The notes under the pieces are model-generated. The model searched no databases, was not told where the DNA came from, and saw only the letters and a program-made list of their open reading frames with translations. A stretch of DNA of 64,000 bases from Amycolatopsis thermophila (GTDB lineage Bacteria > Actinomycetota > Actinomycetes > Mycobacteriales > Pseudonocardiaceae), in the NCBI RefSeq assembly GCF_030814215.1, contig NZ_JAUSUT010000001.1, positions 6,076,001 through 6,140,000 of the forward strand, read 5' to 3'. Below are positions 37,341 through 46,368 of this stretch, piece by piece; the stretch's first letter is position 1, and each line of letters begins with the position of its first letter. A program made the translations under genes and the position numbers.

Positions 37341-38466
37341 GCGTGGACGCCGACCGTGACGGCGCCCAAGGACAGCCGCGGTTCCAGACCGACGATCTCG
37401 CCCAGTCGGGCAACCTCGGCGTCGAGCTCGCGGCGGTGCGCCGGGGTGAGCGTGGCGAACGGCTCGACGGTGAGGTCGACGCGGCGGGCCGAGCGGCGCT
37501 GGTGCCACACTCCCCCGGCCACGCCATCGACGAGCAGCACCGCGTGGTTCCCCGCCTGCCCGCGGGCCAGGGCGCGCTCCGCGGCGGCGCCGGGGAAGAG
37601 CAGCTCGCGCGGGAAGCTGCCGACCACGTAGGCGTCGAACAGCGGCAACAGCCGGACGAGGGGTGGCTCGCCGCGGGCGGGCACGGTGTCCCCGGGCGCG
37701 AGCCAGGCCCGCTCACCCGCGACCTCGACGGGGCGCAGGCCGGCCCGGGCGAACAGGGCGGCGGCCCAGGCCGGTGAGGCGTTCAGCCAGCGGGCGAACT
37801 GCGCCGGCGTAGCGGGTCCGTAGGCGTGCAGGTACCGGGTGAGAACGGCGTCGAGCGCGGTGTCCGGGTCGGCGGGCTCGAAGCCGGGCAGCCACCGCCG
37901 CGGGCTGGGTAGGTGACCTGACGGCCACGGTTGGGGCCGAAGCACAGCGCGCCGCGGTGGGCGGCGTGCGCGGTGATCTGCCGCCAGCGCGGCCAGAACG
38001 TCCGGAACGCCGGCATGACCGGATCTCCCGCCCACGCGCCGACCCGCGCGACAATCGCCCCGGTGAGCTCGTCGACGGTCAGTTCGGCGCCGGCCAGCGC
38101 GTCGGCGATGGCGCCGACGCTCTCCTCGGCCTGGTCCGGGCTGAGCCCGACGCCGCGCGGCATGGCCGACCGGTGCGGAACCGCGGCGAGGGCGCCGGTC
38201 CACAGCGGCAGATCGCGGGTGGGCAGCAGGTGCACGGACCCACGCGGGCCGAACGTCTTGACGAGGGCGTGCTCGTCCCACAGCGCACCGCGAACCTGGG
38301 CGGCGGTGCCGCCGGTGCGCAGCGCGACGGAGACCTCGGCGGCGGCGAGGACCTGTGCGTGAGCGCCGCACATCGCCGCGGTCACCTCCGCCGGTGTCGC
38401 CGTCGCCGTGTCCAGGAAGTGCCGGTGCAGCCGCCACGCGCAGATCGCGGACCACGAGACGCTCAT
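37337..38466 (-). pseudogene. Winged-helix (HTH_42, AlkZ/YcaQ-like) protein, single frameshift
   Basis: Two overlapping frames make one protein of about 375 residues. N-terminal frame (from ATG 38466): WSAICAWRLHRHFL, CGAHAQVLAAAEVSVALRT, FGPRGSVHLLPTRDLPLW, GALCFGPNRGRQVTY. Second frame continues SPRRWLPGFEPADPDTALD, YGPATPAQFARWLNAS, LFDAYVVGSF and ends normally. The break is near 37910, consistent with loss of one base (in TAC-CCAGC). The family includes DNA glycosylases that unhook crosslinks and self-protection enzymes of antibiotic producers. Everything else is intact, so this could be recent loss or a sequencing error. Confidence 0.8.
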
Positions 38467-38491
38467 GGTGCGACGCCAGACCGGGAAGCGG

Positions 38492-39541
38492 TCAGCAACC
38501 GTCCTCGATCGCGTCGATCAAGCCCCACGCCAGGGCCACGCGGGCGCTCACCGGCCGCCCGGACAGCGCCGGCCACAACGTCCGCCACCTCCCCACCCGC
38601 CGGGACACGCTCACCGTCCCGCCGGCACCCGGGATCAAGCCCATGCCGACCTCGGGCAGCCGGAACACCGTGCCGGGGTGCGCCACCACGCGGCCGGCGA
38701 ACGCGGCGAGCTCGACCCCGGCGCCGACGCAGGCCCCGTGCACCCGCACCTCGGTCCGGGCGGCGATCGCGTGCAGCGCCCGTGCGGCGCCTGCCCTGGT
38801 CCGCACGAAGTGGGCGGTCACCAGGTCCGGCGTGGTGCCGAACTCGTCCAGGTCGCCGCCGGAGCAGAACGCCGGGCCGGCACCGTCGAGCACGACCCGG
38901 CAGTCCTGCGCGGCAGCCACCCGCACTGCGTCGGCGAGCGCGTCCCGCACCTCGCGTCCGTAGGCGTTGCGCCGCCCGGGCCGGTTCAGCGTCACGTGCA
39001 GAACGTCGCCTTCCTGGCGCAGCAGCACCGGCGGCTCCGTCGCCGGCGGCGGCAGCGGGCGCGGCCCCCGATCCGCCAGCCACCGCGCGAACTCCGGACC
39101 GCCGAGCAGCGTCGAGTAGGCGAACGACTCCAGGTCCAGCGCGGCGCCGACGTCCAGCCGACCGGTCGCCCGCAGCACCTGGACCAGCACCAGCGCGGCC
39201 TGCGGGTTCGCCTCCGCGGCCTGCTGCAGCACGAGCGCCTCGCCCGCCGGGTCCGCGCTCCGCGCGAACTGCGGCCCGTCGGCACATCCCTCGGCGGCCA
39301 GGGTCAGGTCGAGCGCGTCGGCCAGCAACCAGCGCTCGCCGTCGACCGGGCGGGTCGCCACACCGACCAGGATCCGGTCGGCCGTCCGCGCCGCGCGGGC
39401 CGCCGCCGCGACCACCCCGGCGGGCACCTCCTCGTCGAGGTCCACCACGACCAGGGGGCGCCGTACCTGACCGGCGTCGTCGAGGACCGGCTCCCCCGCC
39501 TCGCCATCGGCGAGGGCGGAGATCCCCACCGGCCCGGTCAC
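38492..39541 (-). CDS. Crotonase-fold (enoyl-CoA hydratase/isomerase) protein with N-terminal extension
   Basis: 349 residues, about 90 more than a normal crotonase. The C-terminal 210 carry the fold: LHVTLNRPGRRNAYGREV, oxyanion hole FCSGGDLDEF, VHGACVGAGVELAAFAGRVV, and MGLIPGAGGTVSVSRRVG. The N-terminal 140 residues (VVVDLDEEVPAGVVAAAARA and on) look like a half, degenerate crotonase domain. Acts on an acyl-CoA thioester. GTG 39541 overlaps the stop of the TetR gene (GTGA), so it is translated with it. Confidence 0.85.
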   Translation of the reverse strand: MTGPVGISALADGEAGEPVLDDAGQVRRPLVVVDLDEEVPAGVVAAAARAARTADRILVGVATRPVDGERWLLADALDLTLAAEGCADGPQFARSADPAGEALVLQQAAEANPQAALVLVQVLRATGRLDVGAALDLESFAYSTLLGGPEFARWLADRGPRPLPPPATEPPVLLRQEGDVLHVTLNRPGRRNAYGREVRDALADAVRVAAAQDCRVVLDGAGPAFCSGGDLDEFGTTPDLVTAHFVRTRAGAARALHAIAARTEVRVHGACVGAGVELAAFAGRVVAHPGTVFRLPEVGMGLIPGAGGTVSVSRRVGRWRTLWPALSGRPVSARVALAWGLIDAIEDGC

Positions 39542-40188
39542 GCCGACCGCGCCCCGCTCCGGCGAACCCGCACCGGCGGCCGCTTCCGCACGCCCACGGT
39601 CATCAGGGCGATGTCGACGTAGCGTTCGGCGAGCTCGTCCGGCGACAGCGGACCGCCGTCCGGGTGGTACCAGCGGCCGATCGACTGGAGCATGCCCAGC
39701 AGCGCCCGCGCGGTTTCGGCCGGCCGCTTCGCGACGAACACCCCCCGCTCCACGCCGTCGGTGACGATGCCGGTGACGAGGACCTCGATCTCCTTGCGGC
39801 GGGCGGCGTAGCGCTTGCGGTTGGCCGGCGACAGGTGCCGCAGCTCGAAGTCCAGCGCCGCGAGCCGGGTGCGGTGGGCCAGGTGCAGCACGATCGCCTC
39901 GACGACGTTGACCAGCCGCTGCTCCGGCGCCTCGCCCGCCTCCTCGACGGCCTGGCGGACCCGCCAGGCGAGGTCGCTGGTGGCCTCCTCGACCAGGGCG
40001 GTGAACACGCCCTCCTTGTTCTCGTGGTGGTAGTACAGCGCCGGTACCGTCTGACCCACGCGCCGCGCGATGTCCCGCACCGGGGTGCCGTGGAAGCCGT
40101 GCTCGTAGAAGGCTTCGAGCGCGGCCGCCAGGATCGGGGTCAGCTCCAGCGGCCCGTACTCCCGCCATGCGCCCTCGGGTCGCGTCAT
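39538..40188 (-). CDS. TetR-family regulator, acyl-CoA type
   Basis: Repressor of 216 residues; helix-turn-helix GTPVRDIARRVGQTVPALYY followed by YHHENKEGVF and a helical effector domain. Resembles KstR2/FadR-like TetR regulators that sense acyl-CoA. Coupled to the crotonase gene by a 4-nt overlap and facing the SDR gene's terminator. A 16-bp inverted repeat before the SDR gene may be one of its targets. Confidence 0.85.
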   Translation of the reverse strand: MTRPEGAWREYGPLELTPILAAALEAFYEHGFHGTPVRDIARRVGQTVPALYYHHENKEGVFTALVEEATSDLAWRVRQAVEEAGEAPEQRLVNVVEAIVLHLAHRTRLAALDFELRHLSPANRKRYAARRKEIEVLVTGIVTDGVERGVFVAKRPAETARALLGMLQSIGRWYHPDGGPLSPDELAERYVDIALMTVGVRKRPPVRVRRSGARSA

Positions 40189-40230
40189 GTCCAGCCCATC
40201 GAAGAGGTCACCCGGGAAAGATAACGGGGC

Positions 40231-40256
40231 GCGGCAGCGGGGCTCACCGCTGCCGC
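40231..40256 (-). terminator. Terminator between the SDR and TetR genes
   Basis: Perfect 10-bp stem GCGGCAGCGG/CCGCTGCCGC with a GGCTCA loop, 10 nt after the SDR stop on the minus strand. Confidence 0.65.
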
Positions 40257-40266
40257 ACCCGCTCCC

Positions 40267-41028
40267 TCAGCGCGGGGCCATGCGGATGGCGCCGTCGAGG
40301 CGGATGGTCTCGCCGTTGAGCATCGGGTTCTCCACGATGTGCCGGGCCAGCGCCGCGAACTCCGACGGGTCACCCAGCCGCGAGGGGTGCGGCACCTGCG
40401 CCCCCAGCGACGCGATCGCCTCCTCCGGCAGGGTCGCGAACAGCGGCGTGTGGAACAGCCCCGGCGCGATCGTGACCACGCGGATCTTCAGGCTCGCCAG
40501 GTCGCGCGCGATCGGCAGCGTCATCCCGACGATGCCGCCCTTGGACGCGGAATACGCGGCCTGCCCGATCTGCCCGTCGAACGCCGCCACCGACGCGGTG
40601 TTGACGATGACACCGCGCTCCTCGCCCACCGGCTCGGCCTTCGCGATGCGCTCGGCGGCCAGCCGGATCACGTTGAACGTGCCGACCAGGTTGACGTTGA
40701 TGACCTTGAGGAACCCCTCCAGCGGGAACGGGCCGTCCTTGCCGACCGTCCGGTGCGCGTTGCCGATCCCGGCGCAGTTCACCGCGACCCGCAGCGCACC
40801 CAGCTCCCCCGCCCGGTCCAGCGCCGCGGTGACCTGGTCCGAGTCGGTCACGTCGGCCGCGGCGAACACGACACCGTCGCCGAGCTCCTTGGCCACCGCC
40901 TCGCCCTGCGACGAGGGCAGATCCACGATGACCACCTTCGCGCCCCGGCCGTGCAGCTCCTTGACCGTCGCCAGCCCCAGCCCCGACGCACCGCCGGTCA
41001 CCAGTGCGACCGCGTTGCCGACCTCCAT
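40267..41028 (-). CDS. Short-chain dehydrogenase, 3-hydroxyacyl-CoA dehydrogenase type
   Basis: SDR of 253 residues: NAD motif [21 protein letters not shown], catalytic Ser in NTASVAAF and YSASKGG (Tyr and Lys). The sequence pattern ([28 protein letters not shown]) is that of the HSD17B10-like type II 3-hydroxyacyl-CoA dehydrogenases, which fits the crotonase and acyl-CoA-type TetR next door: fatty or branched acyl-CoA oxidation. ATG 41028 is preceded by AAAGGGG. Confidence 0.9.
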   Translation of the reverse strand: MEVGNAVALVTGGASGLGLATVKELHGRGAKVVIVDLPSSQGEAVAKELGDGVVFAAADVTDSDQVTAALDRAGELGALRVAVNCAGIGNAHRTVGKDGPFPLEGFLKVINVNLVGTFNVIRLAAERIAKAEPVGEERGVIVNTASVAAFDGQIGQAAYSASKGGIVGMTLPIARDLASLKIRVVTIAPGLFHTPLFATLPEEAIASLGAQVPHPSRLGDPSEFAALARHIVENPMLNGETIRLDGAIRMAPR

Positions 41029-41078
41029 GCCGGAAACCCCTTTCGTTGCGCACCCCGGCCGTCGCGGCCGGTACCTTG

Positions 41079-41094
41079 CTTAGCGCACGTTAAG
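41079..41094. promoter_or_regulatory. TetR-type inverted repeat before the SDR gene
   Basis: CTTAGCGC/ACGTTAAG, a 16-bp repeat with two mismatched pairs, 50 nt before the SDR start. Candidate site for the TetR regulator of this group. Confidence 0.4.
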
Positions 41095-41242
41095 GGAGAT
41101 CGGACGCGGGCGGAAGGCCCGCGCCGGGAGAAGTTCGGCCGTGCCGTTCGGCCGGTGACGCAACGGGGCGCGCGGATCCACCGCAGCTCGCCGATGAGAA
41201 GCGGGCGTGCGGTCGATCTCCGCGCCGCCCGGCGAGCCGCGG

Positions 41243-41530
41243 TCAGGCGAGCTCCTGCCCCGCCCACTGGGTGCGGATCCGCCGCCAGGCCAGCGCGTAG
41301 GGTTCCGCCGGGTCACCCGGCCGGATGACCCCGTTCGCCACGTCGGAGCGGGAACGCGCGAGCTCCCGCTCGGCCAGCGAACGCGGTACGTGGAGCACCT
41401 CGACGATCTGCCAGAAGAGTTCCCCTGGCCCGGCTTCTGTCCCGTCCGCCATGCACGCAGGATGGCGCCTCCCGCCTGCCGCCGCCACCGCAACGCCGGA
41501 TTCCACGCGATCGGAACCCGGCCGGGTCAC
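41243..41530 (-). CDS. Small hypothetical protein, third in an overlapping chain
   Basis: Frame of 95 codons from a GTG that overlaps the stop of the 40-residue ORF by 4 nt (GTGA). The second half (GELFWQIVEVLHVPRSLAER and RRIRTQWAGQELA) looks like a folded amphipathic protein; the first 26 residues are low complexity, so ATG 41452 may be the true start (69 residues). I do not recognise the family. Confidence 0.45.
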   Translation of the reverse strand: MTRPGSDRVESGVAVAAAGGRRHPACMADGTEAGPGELFWQIVEVLHVPRSLAERELARSRSDVANGVIRPGDPAEPYALAWRRIRTQWAGQELA

Positions 41531-41649
41531 GACACGGCCTCCTCCGCGGCGGGTTCGGCGCTCGGCGCGGCCTCGTCACCCTGCAGGTCGGCCCAGTCGA
41601 GCCCGATCGCGGCGACCACGTCGTCGAAGATGGGGGTCCGGTCGCTCAT
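41527..41649 (-). CDS. 40-residue acidic peptide, second in an overlapping chain
   Basis: Reads MSDRTPIFDDVVAAIGLDW at the start, then an Asp/Glu/Ala/Pro tail. Its ATG overlaps the stop of an 11-codon leader ORF by 4 nt (ATGA) and its stop overlaps the following GTG start. Acidic, no signal peptide, no cysteine. Function unknown. Confidence 0.45.
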   Translation of the reverse strand: MSDRTPIFDDVVAAIGLDWADLQGDEAAPSAEPAAEEAVS

Positions 41650-41681
41650 GGCGCGACCAGCAGGACCGGCTCGGCACACAT
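41646..41681 (-). CDS. 11-codon leader ORF (MCAEPVLLVAP)
   Basis: Tiny ORF with the strongest ribosome binding site of this stretch, GGAGGGG five bases before the ATG, and a stop that overlaps the next ATG. Either a translated leader that couples ribosomes into the 40-residue ORF or the start of a peptide cluster. Confidence 0.4.
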   Translation of the reverse strand: MCAEPVLLVAP

Positions 41682-41835
41682 ACGTTCCCCTCCAGCGTCG
41701 TGTACAGCCTCGGGGTCGGAAATTAACACGCGGCCCACGGCACCCGCCACACGGAATCCCATGAACGGGGGACGCTCACGGGCACGGCTGTCCACTGAGG
41801 AGTTTTCCGTTCCCCCGGGCGGGGAATACACCGCC

Positions 41836-42700
41836 GTCGACCACGCCCAGGCACCGGTGCTCGAAGCCATCCGGACCTACCGCGAACGCGGGCACCTCGG
41901 ATTCGGCCACAGGCAGGGCCGCGGCATCGACCCGCGCCGGGCCGGGGTCGTCGGCCGGGAGAGCTGCTGGTGTCCCGCAACGCGCACAAGTCCGTGGAGG
42001 CCGGCCTGATCCTCAGCGGCGTTCGGCGGGTGTGGGTGCACCCGCGCTGGGACGGCCGGCAACCGCGTGCACCACGGGGAAGACCTGCTCGGCCGGGCGC
42101 TCGACCTGGCCCGGTCCGTCCGCGCGGAACTGGCCGCGCTGCGCGGGATCCGCGTGCTGGGCCGGGACGACCTCGTCGGGCCGGGCCCCGTCAACGACCA
42201 CGACCCGCTGAAGATCGTGCTGAACCTCGCCGGCCTGGACCGCTCCGGGTACGACGCCGGCACATGGCCCCGCGAGCACCACCGCCTCGACCTCGGCCTG
42301 CCCGACCACCGCCGGATGGCCGCGCAGATCACCATCGCCGACGACGAGGAGACCACCGGCCGCCTGGTCGCCGCGATCGCCGATCTCGCCGGTCGGGCCG
42401 GGGAAATCCGCCCGGCGAAGCGGGTCGACCTTCCCCGGACCGGTGAGCTCGAGCTCGAACAGCACTGCTGCCCCGCGACGCCTACTTCGGCCCCACCGAG
42501 ACGTCCCGGCCACGAACGCGATCGGCCGGATCAGCGCGGAGACGATCAGCCCGTACCCGCCGGGCGTCCCGGCGGTGGCGCCCGGCGAGGTCATCACGCG
42601 ACCGGTCGTGGACTACCTGCTCAGTGGTCTGGACGCCGGGACGTACCTGCCCGATCCGGCCGACCCGGAGCTGGGAACCATCCGCGTGGTGGCCCGCTGA
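41836..42700 (+). pseudogene. Orn/Lys/Arg decarboxylase relic
   Basis: Pieces of a PLP-dependent Orn/Lys/Arg decarboxylase-type protein, normally near 480 residues, in order but with deletions and frame changes: VDHAQAPVLEAIRTYRERG, HRQGRGIDPR, LLVSRNAHKSVEAGLILSGV, then a large loss including the PLP lysine region, then HGEDLLGRALDLARSVRAEL, NDHDPLKIVLNLAGLDRSGY, LPDHRRMAAQITIADDEET, and the C-terminal ETISPYPPGVPAVAPGEV with DYLLSGLDAGTYLPD and a stop. Cannot encode an active enzyme. Confidence 0.85.
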
Positions 42701-42710
42701 CCCGCGGGCG

Positions 42711-43358
42711 TCAGCAGAGCCCGGCGTCGTGGGCCAGCAGCGCGATCTGCGTGCGGTTGCCCGCGTCCAATTTGGACAAAACGCGCGTGATGTGCGCTTT
42801 CACCGTGGCCACGGAGAGGAAGAGCTCGGCGGCGATCTCGGCGTTGGTCAGTCCGCGGCCGACCCCGAGCGCCACGTCGCGCTCGCGCGGGCTCAGGGTG
42901 CCGAACGCGGCGCGGGCCCGCTCGTAGGCGCCCGCCTCCACCGCGACCCGGTCCATCAGCCGGCGCGTGATGCGCGGCGACAGGATCGGATCGCCCGCCG
43001 CGACCCGGCGGACGGCGTCCGCGATCTCGCCGGGCGGCGCGTCCTTGAGCAGGAACCCGCTCGCCCCGGCGCGCAGGGCCCGCAGCACGTTCTCGTCGGT
43101 GTCGAAGGTGGTCAGCACGACGACCTCGGGCGGGTTCGGGCGGGCCCGGGTGCGGTGGGTGGCGAGGATCCCGTTCAGGCGCGGCATCCGGATGTCCATC
43201 AGCACGACGTCCGCGGGGTGCGCGTCGAGGGCGGCGGGCACCTCGTCGCCGTCGCCGGCCTGTCCCACGACGGCGATCTCCGGGGCACCGTCGAGCATCA
43301 TGGTGAGCCCGTTGCGCACCAGGGCGTCGTCGTCCACGATCAGCACGCGAACCGTCAT
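42711..43358 (-). CDS. NarL/LuxR-family response regulator
   Basis: Response regulator of 215 residues. Receiver domain with VLIVDDDALVRNGL, phosphoacceptor Asp in VVLMDIRMP, and KD(A) late loop LLKDAPPGE; C-terminal LuxR helix-turn-helix GTLSPRERDVALGVGRGLTN and ATVKAHITRVLSKL. ATG 43358 overlaps the kinase stop by 4 nt. Partner of the kinase at 43355. Confidence 0.93.
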   Translation of the reverse strand: MTVRVLIVDDDALVRNGLTMMLDGAPEIAVVGQAGDGDEVPAALDAHPADVVLMDIRMPRLNGILATHRTRARPNPPEVVVLTTFDTDENVLRALRAGASGFLLKDAPPGEIADAVRRVAAGDPILSPRITRRLMDRVAVEAGAYERARAAFGTLSPRERDVALGVGRGLTNAEIAAELFLSVATVKAHITRVLSKLDAGNRTQIALLAHDAGLC

Positions 43359-44479
43359 GCCGGCCACGGTAGCTCGGCCGAGAGCCGGAACTCCCCCGCG
43401 GCCGCCTCGTGGTCGAGCCGCCCGCCGGCCAGCCGCACCCGTTCGGTCAGGCCGACCAGCCCGGTGCCGGTGCCGGGCCCGCGGACGCCGTCGGTGACCG
43501 GGTTGCTCACCTCGATGCGCAGCCGCGTTCCCGGCGCACCGCCGAGTTCGATCCGCACCGGGCGGCCCGGTGCGTGCTTGCGAGCGTTGGTCAGGGCCTC
43601 CTGCAGCACCCGGTAGGCGGCGCGGCCGGTGGCGCCGGGAACCGCGGCCGGATCGGCGAGCCCGTCCCGCACCTCGACCGGGGTGCCGACGGCACGGGAT
43701 TCCTCGACCAGATCGGGCAGTCCGGCGAGCGTGGGCAGCGGGCCCTCCAGGTCCTCGTCGCTGTCCCGGAGTAACGCGATCACGTGGCGCAGCTCCTCCA
43801 GCGCCTGGTGCACCGTCGCCCGGATGACACCGGCCGCCTGGGCGATCCGCTCCGGCGCACTGTCCGGCCGGTACTCCAGCGCGCCCGCGTAGGTGGCCAG
43901 CAGCGAAAGCCGGTGCGCCAGCACGTCGTGCATCTCGCGGGCGATGCGCGTCCGCTCGGCCGCGCGCGCCTCGGCGACGCGGCGGCCCTGTTCGGCCTCG
44001 GCGCGGCGGGCGCGTTCGGTGAGCGACACGATCAGCGCGCGCCGGGCCTCGGCGAGCGCGCCACCGCCGACGAGCGCCGCGTGCCCGAGGACCACGAGCA
44101 CCACCCACCACTCGAACGGCAGGCCCGGCGTGGGCCGCCACAATCCGCGCACGAGGTGCCCGGCGACGCCGGCCGTGGCGACCCCCACCGCCACGCCCAG
44201 CGGCCCGCGCCGCGCGATCTGGACGACACCGATGCTCGCCGGTGGCGTCGCGGTGGCGCCGAAGGCGGTCAGCACCATGAGCGCGAACGCGGACGGCACG
44301 GGACGGCGGAACAGCAACGGCACCAGCGCGCAGCCGAGGACACCGAGCGCGAGTTCGCCGGCGAGCGGCAGGCCGCGCAACCCGGAGAGGATCTCGCCGA
44401 CGGCGGTCGCGACGAACCCGCCGGCGGCGGCGCAGGTCAGGGCTGTCCTTCCCCGCTCGCAGAACAGGTCGCCGTGCAC
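43355..44479 (-). CDS. Sensor histidine kinase, NarL-partner (HisKA_3) type
   Basis: Membrane kinase of 374 residues. Four to six predicted helices in the first 150 residues with little outside loop, so probably senses within the membrane. Dimerisation and phosphorylation helix RTRIAREMHDVLAHRLSLL (phospho-His), ATPase N-box LQEALTNARKHAP and G-box GTGLVGLTERVRLAGG. Starts at GTG, stop overlaps the regulator start. Targets unknown. Confidence 0.93.
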   Translation of the reverse strand: MHGDLFCERGRTALTCAAAGGFVATAVGEILSGLRGLPLAGELALGVLGCALVPLLFRRPVPSAFALMVLTAFGATATPPASIGVVQIARRGPLGVAVGVATAGVAGHLVRGLWRPTPGLPFEWWVVLVVLGHAALVGGGALAEARRALIVSLTERARRAEAEQGRRVAEARAAERTRIAREMHDVLAHRLSLLATYAGALEYRPDSAPERIAQAAGVIRATVHQALEELRHVIALLRDSDEDLEGPLPTLAGLPDLVEESRAVGTPVEVRDGLADPAAVPGATGRAAYRVLQEALTNARKHAPGRPVRIELGGAPGTRLRIEVSNPVTDGVRGPGTGTGLVGLTERVRLAGGRLDHEAAAGEFRLSAELPWPA

Positions 44480-44641
44480 GGAGCGAGCCTACGGGCCGGC
44501 GTGCCGGGCCGACCAGCGACCAAAGTCGACACGCGGTCCCGCCGATGCCGGGCCCGTCCTCCCCAGACTGGCGGCCATGACCGACACGACAAGCGTGCGG
44601 GCCAGTGCCTGCACCGCGAACCGGACCTGGTGGCCGGCCGG

Positions 44642-45409
44642 TCACACCGGCTCGACCGCGAAGATCTCCAGGTCCCGGGGTGTGCCTTTCGCGCGGAACC
44701 AGCGTTTGCGGCGCATGGTGAAGCGTTCCGGGTCCACCGCGTCGCGCACGGGGGCCGAGATCAGCACCTGCCCGCCCGCCGCGGCGCCGGCCACGCGGGC
44801 CGCGACGTTGACGTCCACGCCCAGGTAGTCGCGCCCCAGCTTGCGCGGCGTTCCGCTGTGCAGGCCGGCCCGCAGGCTCGGCCGGTGCCCCGAGATCTCC
44901 AGCTCGGCGACCCGCGCGCAGGCCTCTACCGCGGCTTCGACCCCGGCGCCGGCGTCGGCGAAGACGGCCATCAGGCCGTCGCCCAGGCGTTTGACCACGC
45001 GCCCGCCGCGGCGGGTGATCTCGGGCTCGCTGACGCGCCCGACCTCGCGCAGCAACCGCAGCGCGTCGTCGTCACCGGCTTCCAGGGCCCAGGTCGAAAA
45101 GCCCACCAGGTCGGTGAACAGAATGGTGATCCCGGCGGTCTCGGTGGCCCGCCGCGATTCGGTGAAGGCCTGCCACACCTGCACGGCGGTGAGGCCGAGC
45201 TCGCGCAGCACGCTCGGTTCGGGAGTGTCGGCCAGGGCCTTCGCGAGCCGGTGAGACGGCAGCCGGCCGGCGGTGGACAGCGGATCGCCCATCTCGCTGT
45301 CCCCGGGCGCGAGCCGCCGCACGAAGCGCGCGGTGCGGAGCAAGCTCTCGCGCCGGTCCACGTCACGCAACGCCTGGCCGAGCCTGCTGCGGCGGCTCTC
45401 ATCGGTCAC
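44642..45409 (-). CDS. Class III adenylate/guanylate cyclase
   Basis: Soluble cyclase of 255 residues. The catalytic domain begins at ITILFTDLVGFSTWA (first metal Asp) and continues with RVVKRLGDGLMAVFADAG (second Asp) and YLGVDVNVAARVAGAA (Asn and Arg for transition state). The N-terminal 100 residues form a helical domain without transmembrane segment. cAMP is the expected product. GTG 45409 chosen; the longer frame adds an unlikely 19 residues. Confidence 0.9.
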   Translation of the reverse strand: MTDESRRSRLGQALRDVDRRESLLRTARFVRRLAPGDSEMGDPLSTAGRLPSHRLAKALADTPEPSVLRELGLTAVQVWQAFTESRRATETAGITILFTDLVGFSTWALEAGDDDALRLLREVGRVSEPEITRRGGRVVKRLGDGLMAVFADAGAGVEAAVEACARVAELEISGHRPSLRAGLHSGTPRKLGRDYLGVDVNVAARVAGAAAGGQVLISAPVRDAVDPERFTMRRKRWFRAKGTPRDLEIFAVEPV

Positions 45410-45449
45410 CGCCCCAGAATAGGGGTCGGCGATCAGCGGCCGCGACGCG

Positions 45450-46040
45450 TCAGCGATCACCCTCACCGCGGGCGGCGAGCGCCTCGCCCAGCTCGTCGGC
45501 GTGCCGCACGGTGCGCACCAGGAACGGCACCGTGAACGCGACCAGCGACCGCTCGGCCCCGCGCGCCTTCGCCGCCTCCCGCACCTCGCCCGCGATGCCC
45601 GTCAGCGTCGCCACGGCCTGCAGCGTCAGGCCGATCAGCAGGCCGAGCCGGCCCGGGCGCACCCCGAACCGGCGCAGGCCGCGCTCCACCGCCTCGACCA
45701 GGTCGTCGATCCGGGTCGTGATCGTCACCAGGTTCGCCGCCGCCAGCGCGGCGACGATCCGCAGGCACACCACCACCGCCGGCTCCAGCCCGAGCAGCCA
45801 CCACTGCAGCGCGAACACGACCAGCACCAGCAGCCCCAGCGAGCGCAACAACCGGCGGCAGCGGCCCCACGACACGCGCGCCACCGCATACCCCGCCAGC
45901 GCCACAACGCCGAGCACGGCCAGCCACAGCGGCGACCGCAGCACGAACACCACCACCGCGAGGACCAGCAGGAGGAGGAACTTCACCCCCGCCGGCGCGC
46001 GGTGCACCACGCTGCCGCCCGGCTCATACCACGCGTTCAC
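45450..46040 (-). CDS. bioN: ECF transporter T component (BioN-like)
   Basis: Transmembrane coupling subunit of an energy-coupling factor importer, 196 residues, with about five helices and the coupling-helix Ala-Arg-Gly motifs (AKARGAER and ALAARGEG). GTG 46040 follows GGGAGG. It ends an operon with an ATPase (46328) and the substrate-specific BioY (49333); the gap to the ATPase gene contains a 160-bp duplication. Biotin specificity is inferred from bioY only. Confidence 0.88.
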   Translation of the reverse strand: MNAWYEPGGSVVHRAPAGVKFLLLLVLAVVVFVLRSPLWLAVLGVVALAGYAVARVSWGRCRRLLRSLGLLVLVVFALQWWLLGLEPAVVVCLRIVAALAAANLVTITTRIDDLVEAVERGLRRFGVRPGRLGLLIGLTLQAVATLTGIAGEVREAAKARGAERSLVAFTVPFLVRTVRHADELGEALAARGEGDR

Positions 46041-46042
46041 GC

Positions 46043-46368
46043 GACCACCTCCCGGCACCGCACGACCAGCCGGTCGCGGCAGCGGGGCCCGGGCGGCGAT
46101 GCGCCCGCGACCGCACACGGCCCGCGCAACCACCGCCCACAGCGGACGTGGTGGCAGGTCGTGCGATCAGCTCCCGGTAGTGCCGCAACACCGCCTCCAG
46201 CACGACCACCACCTCCCGGCACCGAACGACGAGTGGCGCACGACCCGTCCCCGCCACACTGGGGGCGAGCAGGGGCTCGTGGGGCCACCTGGACACAGGA
46301 CCCGACGGGCGGGGCCGGAGCAGCCCATCACCCCACCAGCTTCCGGTAGTGCCGCAACGCCGGCTCGG
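46043..46368. repeat. Imperfect 165-nt tandem duplication in the ECF operon
   Basis: CCACCTCCCGGCACCG occurs at 46045 and 46209 and the stretch CAGCTCCCGGTAGTGCCGCAAC at 46168 is matched at 46337 (one difference in that span). The first element is the ribosome binding site of the T-component gene, the second the 3' end of the ATPase gene, so the duplication copied the ATPase C-terminus together with the next gene's start signal. The inner copy of the ATPase end (46168 side) is not in a gene. Confidence 0.75.

Noticed and set aside
44578..44641. Possible truncated plus-strand gene beginning with ATG before the cyclase 3' end
   Set aside because: Too short to recognise and runs antisense into the cyclase gene.
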